From Streptomyces griseoincarnatus (GTDB lineage: Bacteria > Actinomycetota > Actinomycetes > Streptomycetales > Streptomycetaceae): 64,000 nt of DNA. The position numbers were made by a program, and so were the translations under genes. The notes beneath the pieces are model-generated. The model was given only the letters and a program-made list of their open reading frames with translations, was not told the origin of the DNA and made no database searches. The stretch spans positions 186,001 through 250,000 of the forward strand of contig BMTH01000011.1 of assembly GCA_014649575.1 (NCBI GenBank), in the 5' to 3' direction. Positions 36,722-45,659 of this stretch are shown piece by piece. How positions within the stretch are numbered: position 1 is the stretch's first letter; each line of letters starts with the position of its first letter.

Positions 36722-37379
36722 AGCCGCGGAACTCCTCCGGGCGCTCCGGGGACGCCTCGGCGAGGGCGCGGGTCACGGCGTCGACGCCGCCGCGCAGGCC
36801 GTAGACGGGGGTGCCGGGCTGCTGGCGCCAGGAGTCGTCGAGGCCGCCCGCGTCGACGGTGTCGAAGCCCAGTTCCTCGATCAGGTCGCGGACCTTGCGC
36901 TTGGCGGCCTCGTCGTCGCCGGCGACGGGAAGGGCCATGCGCTCGGGGTCGCCCGCGGGGCGGTGCCGGTCCAGCAGGTCCTGGGCGTAGGTGCCGTTGA
37001 ACGCCTTGACGACGGGGTGGCCGATCTGGCGCGCGGTCCAGCGGCTCTCGGTGAGGCCCTCGTCCTCGATACCGGCGATCCTGCCGTCGCGCTGCGGGTA
37101 GTAGTTGCCGGTGTCGATGACGGCCAGCCCGTCGGCGGCCTCGTCGAACAGCCCGGAGGGCAGGTCCGGCACGGCCTTGAGCGGCACGGTGACGACGGCG
37201 ATCTCGGCGCCGCGCGCGGCCTCCTCGGCCCGTACCGGGGTGGCGCCGGTCTCGTCGGCGAGTTCCTTCAGGGTGTGCGGGCCGCGGGAGTTGGCGACGG
37301 ACACGTCGTGGCCGAGGGCCGTGAGCCGTCGCGTGAGGTTTCCGCCGATGTTGCCCGCGCCGATGATGCCGATCTTCAT
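36720..37379 (-). CDS. F420-dependent NADP reductase-like protein
   Basis: The 219-residue protein has the NADP oxidoreductase, coenzyme F420-dependent fold. It opens with MKIGIIGAGNIGGNLTRRL, a Rossmann motif, and continues with VTVPLKAVPDLP and VIDTGNYYPQRDG. Proteins of this group either pass hydride between F420 and NADP or use NADP alone; sequence does not decide. I take the ATG at 37379, with GGCGAGG upstream, over a start 31 codons earlier. The TAG stop codon (36720-36722) lies at the very end of the inverted-repeat element, so the C-terminus may have been altered by its insertion. Confidence 0.85.
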   Translation of the reverse strand: MKIGIIGAGNIGGNLTRRLTALGHDVSVANSRGPHTLKELADETGATPVRAEEAARGAEIAVVTVPLKAVPDLPSGLFDEAADGLAVIDTGNYYPQRDGRIAGIEDEGLTESRWTARQIGHPVVKAFNGTYAQDLLDRHRPAGDPERMALPVAGDDEAAKRKVRDLIEELGFDTVDAGGLDDSWRQQPGTPVYGLRGGVDAVTRALAEASPERPEEFRG

Positions 37380-37572
37380 GTCTGCTCGCCTCGCCCTTCC
37401 GGGGGTCGATGTCGCCGGGGTTTCCGGGGAAACCTCCATCATCGCCACCAACCCCGGGGACGGGCGGACCATTCCGGGCGCTGTCGCCCGTACGGCCCCT
37501 GCGCGGCGTCCGCGCGGATCCCCGGCGCCGGGACTCCGGCGCCGGGGAACGTCCGTTCCCGCGGGTCCGGTC

Positions 37573-37785
37573 CTACTTGTTCAGGTGGACCCAGAACTCG
37601 TCGAAGGACAGGAGCTTGTCACCGTCGAGGTCCCGCGACTTGATGACGGCCTCGGCGACCGCCTCGGTGACGTTCCAGTCGCCGCCCTGGGCCAGCGCGG
37701 TCTTGAACTCGGCAGCGGTGATGAACCCGTCCCCGTTCGTGTCGATCCGCTCGAACTGCTTGCGTGCTTCCTCGATGTCCGCCAC
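37573..37785 (-). CDS. cabB: Two-EF-hand calcium-binding protein, CabB-type
   Basis: The 70-residue protein consists of two EF-hands. The first loop is canonical (D15-T-N-G-D-G-F-I-T-A-A-E26). The second (D52 to E63) keeps all side-chain ligands but has lysine where glycine is usual at loop position 6. Size and genomic position match what I recall of CabB of S. coelicolor (SCO5464), a small calmodulin-like protein; the symbol rests on that recollection. The start is GTG with GAGGGGCGG upstream. It is likely a calcium sensor or buffer in the cytoplasm. It is monocistronic, between the reductase and MerR genes on the same strand. Confidence 0.85.
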   Translation of the reverse strand: MADIEEARKQFERIDTNGDGFITAAEFKTALAQGGDWNVTEAVAEAVIKSRDLDGDKLLSFDEFWVHLNK

Positions 37786-37828
37786 CGATCCGCCCCTCGT
37801 TTCCGTACTGGTACTGACGCGGGCAAGA

Positions 37829-38743
37829 TTATCCGGCGGCCCGCGCCTCCAGTGCGGCGACCACCCACCCGAACCGCTCGGTGTGGGCGGAGGGCCGGTC
37901 CCATCCGTTCACCACGGCGGACAGTTCGCGGTAGCGGTTGAGGCGCGGGTCGGCCACCGCCGCGAGGCGCTTCAGCACGGCGGCCGGGTCGGCGTCGCCG
38001 ATCAGGTCGCGCAGCACGGCCGCGGCGCGCGGAGTTCCCGGCTCGACGCCGTCGCGCAGGGCCTCGCCGGCGCTGCGGATCAGGCGGCTCATGAACCACA
38101 GGGAGCTGCCGCCGGGCACGTCAGGACCCCGGTCCGCGGCGTTGAACTCGATCATCCTGCGCATGACGGTCCGGAACTCCGGGTCCTGGATCAGCTCGAC
38201 CAGTTCCACCCAGGCGTCCACCTGCTCGGGCGTGGGGTCGTCCGGCAGGTCGGCCGCGGCGAACCGCAGGCGTTGCCGGATGTCGGGGTCCGCGGTGTCG
38301 AGGCCCCGGAAGATCTCGGTCATGAAGTCGTCGAGGATGCGGGCGCGCTCGGCGGCGGACAGGCGGGCGAGTCGGTTCATCAGGGTCGTCTCCTCGGCGG
38401 TCGAGCCCCTGCGGGCCACGGTCGACAGCACGGCGCGGGTCACCTTCAGCGACCGGATCCGCGCGTCCAGCGCGGCCACGTGCGCGGCCGCGACCTGGGC
38501 GACCGTGGTCTCGCCGGTGAGCACCCGGCGCACGTCGTCGAGGCCGAGGCCCAGTTCGCGCAGGGTGCGTACCAGTTCCAGCCGGGCGACGGAGCCGGCG
38601 TCGTAGAGCCGGTAGCCGCCCGTGGACCGCGCCACGGGCGGCAGGGCGCCCTCGTCGGACCAGTAGCGGATGGTGCGCACGGACAGGCCGGTGGCGCGGG
38701 CGAGCGCCCCGATGGTGAGGAGCCCGGTGCCGTCGTGGGTCAT
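37829..38743 (-). CDS. MerR family transcriptional regulator
   Basis: The 304-residue protein has an N-terminal MerR winged helix (LLTIGALARATGLSVRTIRYW, then GYRLYDAGSVARL) and the dimerisation helix through about residue 115. A C-terminal domain of about 190 residues follows, with no cysteine pattern, so metal sensing is unlikely. The large C-terminal domain suggests binding of an organic ligand, or a role of its own. The ribosome-binding site before ATG 38743 is weak. It lies downstream of the RsbW-like gene on the same strand. Confidence 0.9.
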   Translation of the reverse strand: MTHDGTGLLTIGALARATGLSVRTIRYWSDEGALPPVARSTGGYRLYDAGSVARLELVRTLRELGLGLDDVRRVLTGETTVAQVAAAHVAALDARIRSLKVTRAVLSTVARRGSTAEETTLMNRLARLSAAERARILDDFMTEIFRGLDTADPDIRQRLRFAAADLPDDPTPEQVDAWVELVELIQDPEFRTVMRRMIEFNAADRGPDVPGGSSLWFMSRLIRSAGEALRDGVEPGTPRAAAVLRDLIGDADPAAVLKRLAAVADPRLNRYRELSAVVNGWDRPSAHTERFGWVVAALEARAAG

Positions 38744-38826
38744 GTCGGGGAGTCTGGGCCTTCCAGCGGGTGGAGACTCAAGCCGCGCGGTGGTGCGTGA
38801 TTCCCGGACGCCTCGGAGCGGGGGTG

Positions 38827-39327
38827 TCAGCGGTCCACGCGCATCTCGAACCAGGTGGTCTTGCCGTGGGAGAGGAGGTCGACGCCCCAGCGGTCGGCGA
38901 GTTTGTCGACGAGGAACAGGCCGCGGCCGCTGATGTCCATCTCCTGCACCGGCATCAGACAGGGCAGGGCGCGGGACGGGTCGCGGACCTCGACGCGGAT
39001 CCAGCCCCGGCGGTGCCGCATGCGCAGACCGAAGGCGCGGGCCCCGGTGTGGCGTACGGCGTTGCCGACGAGTTCCGAGACGAGCAGCACGGCGTCCTCG
39101 GTGAGCTTGGGGGTCAGGCCCCACCGGCGCAGGATGACGATCTGGACCAGTCGGCGGGCGACGGCGGCGGACTCGGGCAGGGACGGGAGCGGAACTTCAC
39201 CCTCCGTGGGGTCGCCGTGCACCTCCAGCGCGCGCACGGCACGTTCGTCCTCGACCGTCGGCGACCAGCGTGACGCGATGGCGCGTCCGTCTCCCCGCGG
39301 CTGTTCCATGCCCTCCAGCCCCGCCAT
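38827..39327 (-). CDS. RsbW-like ATP-binding protein (HATPase_c, anti-sigma type)
   Basis: The C-terminal 130 residues form a GHKL ATPase domain like the anti-sigma kinases RsbW and SpoIIAB. The N-box is LLVSELVGNAVRHTGA, the G1 box VEVRDPSRALP, and the G2-like loop DISGRGLFLVDKLADRWG. Streptomyces encodes many such short ATPases, which may bind sigma factors or anti-anti-sigma proteins; no partner is encoded beside it. The start is uncertain. ATG 39327 gives 166 residues, ATG 39309 gives 160, and TTG 39486, with GAGGGGG upstream, gives 219. Confidence 0.82.
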   Translation of the reverse strand: MAGLEGMEQPRGDGRAIASRWSPTVEDERAVRALEVHGDPTEGEVPLPSLPESAAVARRLVQIVILRRWGLTPKLTEDAVLLVSELVGNAVRHTGARAFGLRMRHRRGWIRVEVRDPSRALPCLMPVQEMDISGRGLFLVDKLADRWGVDLLSHGKTTWFEMRVDR

Positions 39328-39611
39328 GGCCCCATCATGGCCGCACGCCGGGACGGCCGGGGCCGTTCCGGGGGAATACGCCCCCCTTGCGCCCCCGTCC
39401 GCTCCTGGTCCGCCGGCATGTGCCACAGGCATGCCGATGCCCCCGAGCGCCTGCTGGACCTGCGAAAACGACTCGTGCTCGGGCAATCGACGGGCCCCCT
39501 CGTCGGAAACGGCTTAAGGGTGCGTTAAGGCTCCCATAATGCGTGCCGCCGAGAGGGCCGGATCAGACATGACGTCAATTGCAAGCCCCTTGCGGGGATT
39601 TCAGCTGTCCG

Positions 39612-40379
39612 TCACAGGAACTTCGCCTTGCCGGGGCCCTCCTCCACGAAGCTGCGCATGCCCCGCTCGCGGTCCTCCGTGGCGAACAGCCCCGCGAACC
39701 AGTTGCGCTCCACCGCGAGCCCGGTGTCGATGTCCGTCTCCAGGCCGGTGTCGACCGACTCCTTGGCCGCACGCAGCGCGAGCGCCGGCCCCTGCGCCAG
39801 CTTCGCCGCCCAGGCGTGCGCCTGGGTGTAGACCTCGTCGGCGGGGACCACGCGGTCCACCAGGCCGAGGGCGAGCGCCTCGTCGGCCCGCACCTGGCGG
39901 CCGGTGAAGATCAGGTCCTTGGCCTTGGACGGGCCGATGAGCCGGGCCAGCCGCTGGGTGCCGCCGGCGCCCGGGATCAGGCCGAGCAGGATCTCCGGCT
40001 GGCCGAGCTTGGCGTTCTCCCCGGCGATCCGGTAGTCGGCGCACAGGGCGAGCTCGCAGCCCCCGCCGAGCGCGTAGCCGGTGACGGCGGCGACGACCGG
40101 CTTGGGGATGCGGGCCACGGCGGTGAAGGAGTCCTGGAGGGCACGGGCGCGCAGGACCATCGCGGTGTGGTCCATGGCCTGCATCTCCTTGATGTCCGCG
40201 CCCGCCGCGAACACCTTCTCGCCGCCGTGGATCACCACGGCGCGCACGTCCTCGCGGCGCGTGGCCTCCTCGGCGAGCTCCTTCAGACGGTCCTGCGTGG
40301 CGACGTCCAGCGCGTTCATGGGCGGGCGGTCCAGACGCAGCGTGCCGACGCCTTCGGCGACTTCGAGATGTACGGTCAT
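39612..40379 (-). CDS. Enoyl-CoA hydratase/isomerase family protein
   Basis: The 255-residue protein is a crotonase-fold enzyme. The oxyanion hole is formed by AAGADIKEM and GYALGGGCELALCAD, and the second catalytic glutamate lies in GQPEILLGLIPGAGG. Both glutamates of true hydratases seem present (GGCE and QPE), so hydration of trans-2-enoyl-CoA in fatty acid breakdown is the best guess. The start is an ATG at 40379. It is monocistronic. A TGACGTCA palindrome lies at 39570-39577, downstream of its stop codon. Confidence 0.92.
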   Translation of the reverse strand: MTVHLEVAEGVGTLRLDRPPMNALDVATQDRLKELAEEATRREDVRAVVIHGGEKVFAAGADIKEMQAMDHTAMVLRARALQDSFTAVARIPKPVVAAVTGYALGGGCELALCADYRIAGENAKLGQPEILLGLIPGAGGTQRLARLIGPSKAKDLIFTGRQVRADEALALGLVDRVVPADEVYTQAHAWAAKLAQGPALALRAAKESVDTGLETDIDTGLAVERNWFAGLFATEDRERGMRSFVEEGPGKAKFL

Positions 40380-40413
40380 GCCAGCAGGTTAACGGTGACT
40401 AACGCCACGCGCT

Positions 40414-40517
40414 CCGGTGCCGTGGCTCACACCCGGCCGGGGGTCCGGGGGTTGTCCGCCGGGCAAGCACAGCACGGTGGCTGACGCTCCCCGCGCCGGT
40501 GCCGTGGCTCACACCCG
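40414..40517. repeat. 22-bp direct repeat, two copies 82 bp apart
   Basis: CCGGTGCCGTGGCTCACACC and two more bases occur at 40414-40435 and again at 40496-40517. Both copies lie in the 208-base gap between the enoyl-CoA hydratase start and the L,D-transpeptidase stop codon. I see no gene there. Confidence 0.75.
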
Positions 40518-40538
40518 CTTTCCGGCGCCGGACACGCC

Positions 40539-40568
40539 TACGGCCCCGGTGCGGACACCGGGGCCGTA
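40539..40568 (-). terminator. Intrinsic terminator after the L,D-transpeptidase gene
   Basis: A perfect 13-bp stem (40539-40551 with 40556-40568) with a 4-base loop starts 19 bases beyond the stop codon of the downstream L,D-transpeptidase gene. Confidence 0.88.
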
Positions 40569-40587
40569 GGTCGGGTGAACGACGGGC

Positions 40588-41829
40588 TTACGCCTTCCAC
40601 TTCTCCCAGGACATGTTCCAGCCGTTGAGGCCGTTGTCCGGCGCGATCACCGCGTCGTCGCTGTTCTTGACCTCGACCACGTCGCCGATCAGCGAGTTGT
40701 CGAAGAACCAGGCCGCCGGGGCCTTCTTGTCCCAGCCGCCCTTCACGTCGCGCAGGCCGACGCAGCCGTGGCTGGCGTTGCGGTTGCCGAAGGCGTCGCC
40801 GCCCCAGTAGTTGCCGTGGATGAAGGTGCCGGAGGTGGACAGGCGCATGGCGTGCGGGACGTCCTTGATGTCGTACTCGCCGCCGTAGCCGACGGTCTCG
40901 CCGTTCATCCTGGTGACCGTCAGCTTCTCACTGATGACCATCTTGCCGTTCCAGGTCTCGTAGCCCGGGGCGCCGGTGGTGACCTTGATCTTCTTGATCA
41001 CCTTGCCGTCGCGGATCACCTTCATGGTGAGCTTCTTGGCGTCGACCACGGAGATCTGGCTGCGGCCGATGGTGAAGGAGACCTTCTTGGACTGCTCGCC
41101 GTAGACGCCGTCGCGGCCCTCGACCCCGTCGAGGTTCAGGTCGACAGTGACCTTGGTGCCGGCCTTCCAGTACGTCTGCGGGCGGAAGTCAAGGCGGTCG
41201 TTGCCGAACCAGTGGCCCTCGACCTCGACGGCCGGCTCGGTGGTGACGCGGATGGCCTTCTCGACGTCGTCGGGGTTGGTGATGCCCCGGGTGAAGTTGA
41301 GGGAGAAGGGCATGCCGACGCCGACGGTGGAGCCGTCCTCGGGGGTGAAGTGCCCGATGAACGTCTCCTTCGGCGTCAGGGTGGTGAAGCGGGAGTCCTG
41401 CGTGGTGGTGCGGCCCTCGGCGTCCTCGGCGACCGCGTGCACCGTGTAGCTGGTGGAGGCGGCGAGGTGGGTGGACGGCGTCCAGCTGGCGCCGTCCTTG
41501 GATATCGCGCCTTCTACGGCCTTGCCCTTGGCGTTCTTGACGACGACCTCGGTGAGCTTGCCCTGGGCTGCCGTCACCTTCAGCTCACCGCTGGTCTCCA
41601 CCGACTTGGCGCCGTCGCGCGGCGCGACGGTCACGCGCGCCTCGGACTGCGTGCTGCGCGCCGCCGTGGAGTCCTTGCCCTTGCCCTTGCCGCCCTCCGA
41701 GGCGGACCCCGGCTCCGATCCCCCGCCGCAGGCGGTGACCGCCAGCATCACCCCGAGTGCCAGCGCCGCCAGCTTCCTGCCGCCGCGCCGCGCGCCCACC
41801 GACGCCCCCGATATCGGCCCCACGTTCAC
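40588..41829 (-). CDS. L,D-transpeptidase lipoprotein
   Basis: The 413-residue protein cross-links peptidoglycan by 3-3 bonds or attaches proteins to it. The signal peptide ends in a lipobox (VTAC, lipidated C34). Two Ig-like domains follow, then a YkuD catalytic domain with the HGNYWGGDAF loop and the SHGCVGL motif, nucleophile C356. This is the actinobacterial Ldt architecture and is expected on the outer membrane face. GTG 41829 has GGGAG upstream; the longer open frame from 41940 lacks a site. It is the downstream member of a tandem pair (152 bases between genes). Confidence 0.94.
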   Translation of the reverse strand: MNVGPISGASVGARRGGRKLAALALGVMLAVTACGGGSEPGSASEGGKGKGKDSTAARSTQSEARVTVAPRDGAKSVETSGELKVTAAQGKLTEVVVKNAKGKAVEGAISKDGASWTPSTHLAASTSYTVHAVAEDAEGRTTTQDSRFTTLTPKETFIGHFTPEDGSTVGVGMPFSLNFTRGITNPDDVEKAIRVTTEPAVEVEGHWFGNDRLDFRPQTYWKAGTKVTVDLNLDGVEGRDGVYGEQSKKVSFTIGRSQISVVDAKKLTMKVIRDGKVIKKIKVTTGAPGYETWNGKMVISEKLTVTRMNGETVGYGGEYDIKDVPHAMRLSTSGTFIHGNYWGGDAFGNRNASHGCVGLRDVKGGWDKKAPAAWFFDNSLIGDVVEVKNSDDAVIAPDNGLNGWNMSWEKWKA

Positions 41830-41981
41830 TTGTTTCTCCCCTCGGCGGGTCCGGCCGGACCCGGCCCCCCAGCGCGCCTCTCGCGCACACGGCGAATGGT
41901 AACCACTGGCCAGGGGCCTGGAAGGCGGCGGTTTTGTCACCGTTCCGTTCCAAGTTCAACGGCCCGGCCGAGGGGGTGCGG

Positions 41982-43208
41982 TCAGCGGCGGTTCACCGCG
42001 CCGCCCGCCTTCCATTCCTTCCAGTTCATGTTCCAGCCGCCGAGTCCGTTGTCCGGCGCGACCGTCCGGTCCTTGCTGTTGACCACCTCGACGACGTCGC
42101 CGATCAGACTGCGGTCGAAGAACCAGCCCGCCGGGGTGTCCGCGCCGCCGCCCTTCACGTCGCGCAGGCCGACGCAGCCGTGGCTGACGTTGTCGCTGCC
42201 GAACACCTCGGGCGCGGCCCAGTAGTTGCCGTGCAGGAAGGTGCCGGAGCTGGTCAGGCGGATGGCGTGCGGGACGTCGGGGATGTCGTACTCGCCGCCG
42301 AAGCCGACCGTGCGGCTGTTCATGCGGGTGACCTCGAGCATCTCGGTGATCACCATCTTGCCGTTGTACGTGGGCGTCTTCGCCGCGCCCGCCGTGACCG
42401 GCACGGTGGTGAGCAGTTCCCCGTCCCGCCGCACCCGCATGGTGTGGGCGGCGGCGTCGACCACGGACACCTGGCTGCGGCCGACGGTGAAGGTGAAGGT
42501 GCGGCGCTGGAGGCCGTAGACGCCGGGCGCGCCCTCGACGTCGCGCAGGTTCAGGTCGACGGTGACCTCGGTGCCGGGCTTCCAGTAGTCCTCGGGGCGG
42601 AAGTCCAGGCGGGTGTCGCCGAACCAGTGGGGGCGGATCTCGACGGCGGGCCGCGCCGTCACCCTGACCGCGCGCTCCACGGCGGCACGGCGGGTGATCT
42701 TCCGGTTGAACTCCAGGGAGACGATCATCCCGGTGCCGACGGTGGAGCGGTCCTCGGGGGCGACGTAACCGATGAAGCGTTCCTCCGGGACGTGCGTGGT
42801 GAACGTGGTGTGCCGGGCGGAGCGGCGTCCCGAGCCGTCCACGGCGACCGTGTCGACGGTGTACTTCGCGGCGAGCGCCAGGCGTTCGTCGTCCGGCTTC
42901 CAGGTGCGCCCGTCGTCGGAGATCCGGCCCGGGACCGGTGACTCGCGCGCGTCCTGCGACACGACCGCCTTCACCGACTCCAGCCGGCCCTCGGTCACCC
43001 GCACCCGCAGCGCGTCGCCGGGGCGTACGCCCTTGCTGCCGTCGCGCGGGGACACCTGGATGGTCTCTTCGCGCCCCGGCGGCCCGAACGCCCCCGGGAC
43101 GGGACCCTCCGAGCTGCACCCGGCGGTCGCGGTCAGCAGTCCTGCCCATGTCACTACGACGGCCAGCGCGGCCCTCGCGCGCCGTGCGCGCCCTTGTACG
43201 TGCCTCAC
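41982..43208 (-). CDS. L,D-transpeptidase lipoprotein, tandem paralogue
   Basis: The 408-residue protein has the same plan as its neighbour: a signal peptide with a lipobox near C31 (ATAGC), two Ig-like domains, and a YkuD domain with HGNYWAAPEVFG and SHGCVGL, nucleophile C345. The two proteins align along their whole length, down to the C-terminal WNMNWKEWKA and WNMSWEKWKA, so I infer a tandem duplication. The GTG at 43208 is chosen because the basic stretch and signal peptide begin there; the ribosome-binding site is weak. It diverges from glgX with 184 bases between. Confidence 0.92.
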   Translation of the reverse strand: MRHVQGRARRARAALAVVVTWAGLLTATAGCSSEGPVPGAFGPPGREETIQVSPRDGSKGVRPGDALRVRVTEGRLESVKAVVSQDARESPVPGRISDDGRTWKPDDERLALAAKYTVDTVAVDGSGRRSARHTTFTTHVPEERFIGYVAPEDRSTVGTGMIVSLEFNRKITRRAAVERAVRVTARPAVEIRPHWFGDTRLDFRPEDYWKPGTEVTVDLNLRDVEGAPGVYGLQRRTFTFTVGRSQVSVVDAAAHTMRVRRDGELLTTVPVTAGAAKTPTYNGKMVITEMLEVTRMNSRTVGFGGEYDIPDVPHAIRLTSSGTFLHGNYWAAPEVFGSDNVSHGCVGLRDVKGGGADTPAGWFFDRSLIGDVVEVVNSKDRTVAPDNGLGGWNMNWKEWKAGGAVNRR

Positions 43209-43392
43209 GCGGTACCCAACGACGGGCCTCGCATCCGGAAACGACCGTGCCGCCCCTCGGGGAAACGTGAGTGCGAGGCGCGCTCTGGGCAGAACTGTGG
43301 GAGGACGACGCACCGGGGAGCCGCGGCCGAGCCGCACGGGCCGTGGCTCACCTGTCCGCCGTCGTCCCCCACGAGCCGCGGGAGGCTGACAG

Positions 43393-45645
43393 GTGTCCAG
43401 CGCAGCCGAGCAGGAGGCGGTGGCCGGAGAACGGGCCACCGGGGACGGGCGCCCGGCCGTCGTCGTGAACGGCGCGCGGCCGGCGCCGCCCGTGCCCACG
43501 GTGCCCGTCCGGCCGGGCCGGCCGACGCCGCTGGGCGCCCGGTTCCGCACGGGCCCCGACGGGGTGGCGGGGACCAATTTCGCGCTCTGGGCGGGCGGTG
43601 CGGAGGGCGTGGAGCTGTGCCTGTTCGACGAGCACGGGCGGGAGAGCCGGGCCCGGCTGACCGAGCTGACGCACGGCATCTGGCACGGATTCGTGCCGGG
43701 GGTGATGCCGGGGCAGCGGTACGGCTACCGGGTGCACGGCCGCTGGGACCCGTGGACGGGCGGACGCTGGAACCCGGCGAAGCTGCTGCTCGACCCGTAC
43801 GCGCGCGCCGTGGACGGGGACTTCGTGCTGCCGCCCGAGGTGTACGGGCACGTCCGGGACTGGCCGGAGCAGCACGTCGCGGACACCGTGCGGGACGACC
43901 GGGACTCGGCGCCGTACGTGCCGAAGGGGGTGGTCGTGCATGACGACGACGACTGGGCGGACGACCGGCGGCCGAAGACCCCGTGGGCCGACTCGGTCAT
44001 CTACGAGCTGCACGTGCGCGGCTTCACCAAGCGGCACCCGGACATCCCGGAGGAGCTGCGCGGCACCTACGCGGGGCTCGCGCACCCGGCGGCGGTCGAG
44101 CACCTGGTGAAGCTGGGCGTCACGGCCGTCGAGCTGCTGCCGGTGCACCAGTTCGCGCACGAGGACCATCTGCTGCGCCGGGGCCTGCGCAACTACTGGG
44201 GCTACAACTCCATCGGCTACTTCGCGCCGCACGCCGCCTACGCGGCCTCCGGGACGGCGGGGCAGCAGGTCGGCGAGTTCAAGCGGATGGTGCGCGCGCT
44301 GCACGCGGCCGGCATCGAGGTGATCCTCGACGTGGTCTACAACCACACCGCCGAGGCGGGCGAGCTGGGCCCCACGCTGTCCCTGAAAGGCATCGACAAC
44401 CGCGGCTACTACCGCCTCCCGCCCGACGCCCGCCGGTACGCCGACTACACCGGCTGCGGCAACACCCTGCACGTGGTGCAGCCGCACGTGCTGCGCCTGA
44501 TCACGGACTCGCTGCGCTACTGGGTGACCGAGATGGGCGTCGACGGCTTCCGCTTCGACCTGGCGGCGGCGCTGGCCCGCTCCATGCACGACGTCGACAT
44601 GCTCTCCCCGTTCCTCGCGGTGATCGCGCAGGACCCGGTGCTGCGCCGGGTGAAGCTGATCGCCGAGCCGTGGGACGTCGGCTCCGGCGGCTACCAGGTG
44701 GGCGCCTTCCCGCCCCTGTGGACGGAGTGGAACGACCGTTACCGGGACGCCGTGCGGGACTTCTGGCGCCACGCGCTGCCGGACGTGCGGGAGATGGGCT
44801 ACCGGCTGTCCGGCTCCAGCGACCTGTACGCCTGGGGCGGGCGGCGGCCGTACGCGTCGGTCAACTTCGTCACCGCGCACGACGGTTTCACCCTGCGCGA
44901 CCTGGTGTCGTACGACCGCAAGCACAACGAGGCCAACGGGGAGGGCAACCGCGACGGCACGGACGACAACCGGTCCTGGAACTGCGGCGCGGAGGGCGGG
45001 ACGGACGACCCGGACGTGCGCGCCCTGCGGCGGCGGCAGCTGCGGAACCTGCTGACCACGCTGCTGCTGTCCACGGGCGTGCCGATGCTGGTGGCGGGCG
45101 ACGAGATGGGCCGCACCCAGCGCGGCAACAACAACGCCTACTGTCAGGACAACGAGACCGGCTGGGTGGACTGGAGCCTGCGCGACGACCCGGAATGGCA
45201 ACCGCTGCTGGAACTGACCTCGCGGCTGGTCGCCCTGCGGCACCGGCACCCGGTGCTGCGCCGCCGCTCCTTCTTCTCCGGCCGGGCGCACTCCGCGGAC
45301 GGGCTGCGGGACCTGGCGTGGTTCACCCCGCACGGCCGGGAGATGACCGAGGGCGACTGGTACGCGCCGGCCGCCACGCTCGGCATGTACCTCTCCGGGC
45401 GGGACATCCCGGGGCGCGACGAGCAGGGGGCGCCGGTGCTCGACGACAGCTTCCTGGCCGTGCTGCACGCGGGCGCGGAGCCGGTGGAGTTCACGCTGCC
45501 GGGGTCTCCGTGGGCGGAGCGGTACGAGGTGGTGGTCGACACCGGGCGGGAGGAGCAGAGCGGACCGCCGGACGTGACGTACCCGGCGGGGACCTCGGTC
45601 ACGGTGCCGGGGAGGACCGTGCTGCTGCTGCGGGTGGCGGCCTGA
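43393..45645 (+). CDS. glgX: Glycogen debranching enzyme
   Basis: GlgX (750 residues) hydrolyses alpha-1,6 branches of glycogen limit dextrins. An N-terminal CBM48 domain (about 45-180) precedes a GH13 barrel. The barrel has conserved regions DVVYNHT, GFRFDLA with nucleophile D389, EPWD with acid E425, and TAHDGFTLRDL, then a C-terminal beta domain. The start is GTG with GGAGG upstream. glgP at the right end of the window acts on the same polymer. It converges on the response regulator gene, and both stop codons sit in one hairpin. Confidence 0.96.
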   Translation: MSSAAEQEAVAGERATGDGRPAVVVNGARPAPPVPTVPVRPGRPTPLGARFRTGPDGVAGTNFALWAGGAEGVELCLFDEHGRESRARLTELTHGIWHGFVPGVMPGQRYGYRVHGRWDPWTGGRWNPAKLLLDPYARAVDGDFVLPPEVYGHVRDWPEQHVADTVRDDRDSAPYVPKGVVVHDDDDWADDRRPKTPWADSVIYELHVRGFTKRHPDIPEELRGTYAGLAHPAAVEHLVKLGVTAVELLPVHQFAHEDHLLRRGLRNYWGYNSIGYFAPHAAYAASGTAGQQVGEFKRMVRALHAAGIEVILDVVYNHTAEAGELGPTLSLKGIDNRGYYRLPPDARRYADYTGCGNTLHVVQPHVLRLITDSLRYWVTEMGVDGFRFDLAAALARSMHDVDMLSPFLAVIAQDPVLRRVKLIAEPWDVGSGGYQVGAFPPLWTEWNDRYRDAVRDFWRHALPDVREMGYRLSGSSDLYAWGGRRPYASVNFVTAHDGFTLRDLVSYDRKHNEANGEGNRDGTDDNRSWNCGAEGGTDDPDVRALRRRQLRNLLTTLLLSTGVPMLVAGDEMGRTQRGNNNAYCQDNETGWVDWSLRDDPEWQPLLELTSRLVALRHRHPVLRRRSFFSGRAHSADGLRDLAWFTPHGREMTEGDWYAPAATLGMYLSGRDIPGRDEQGAPVLDDSFLAVLHAGAEPVEFTLPGSPWAERYEVVVDTGREEQSGPPDVTYPAGTSVTVPGRTVLLLRVAA

Positions 45646-45659
45646 CGGGCGGCCGTCAG
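45642..45659. terminator. Hairpin formed by two convergent stop codons
   Basis: CTGACGG (45642-45648) pairs with CCGTCAG (45653-45659) around a 4-base loop. The glgX TGA (45643-45645) lies in one arm and the complement of the response regulator TGA (45656-45658) in the other. Only 10 bases separate the genes, so this small hairpin is the only termination signal I can see. Confidence 0.5.

Noticed and set aside
39570..39577. TGACGTCA palindrome as an operator
   Set aside because: A single 8-bp palindrome in an intergenic gap is expected by chance in 64 kb of GC-rich sequence; nothing else supports it.
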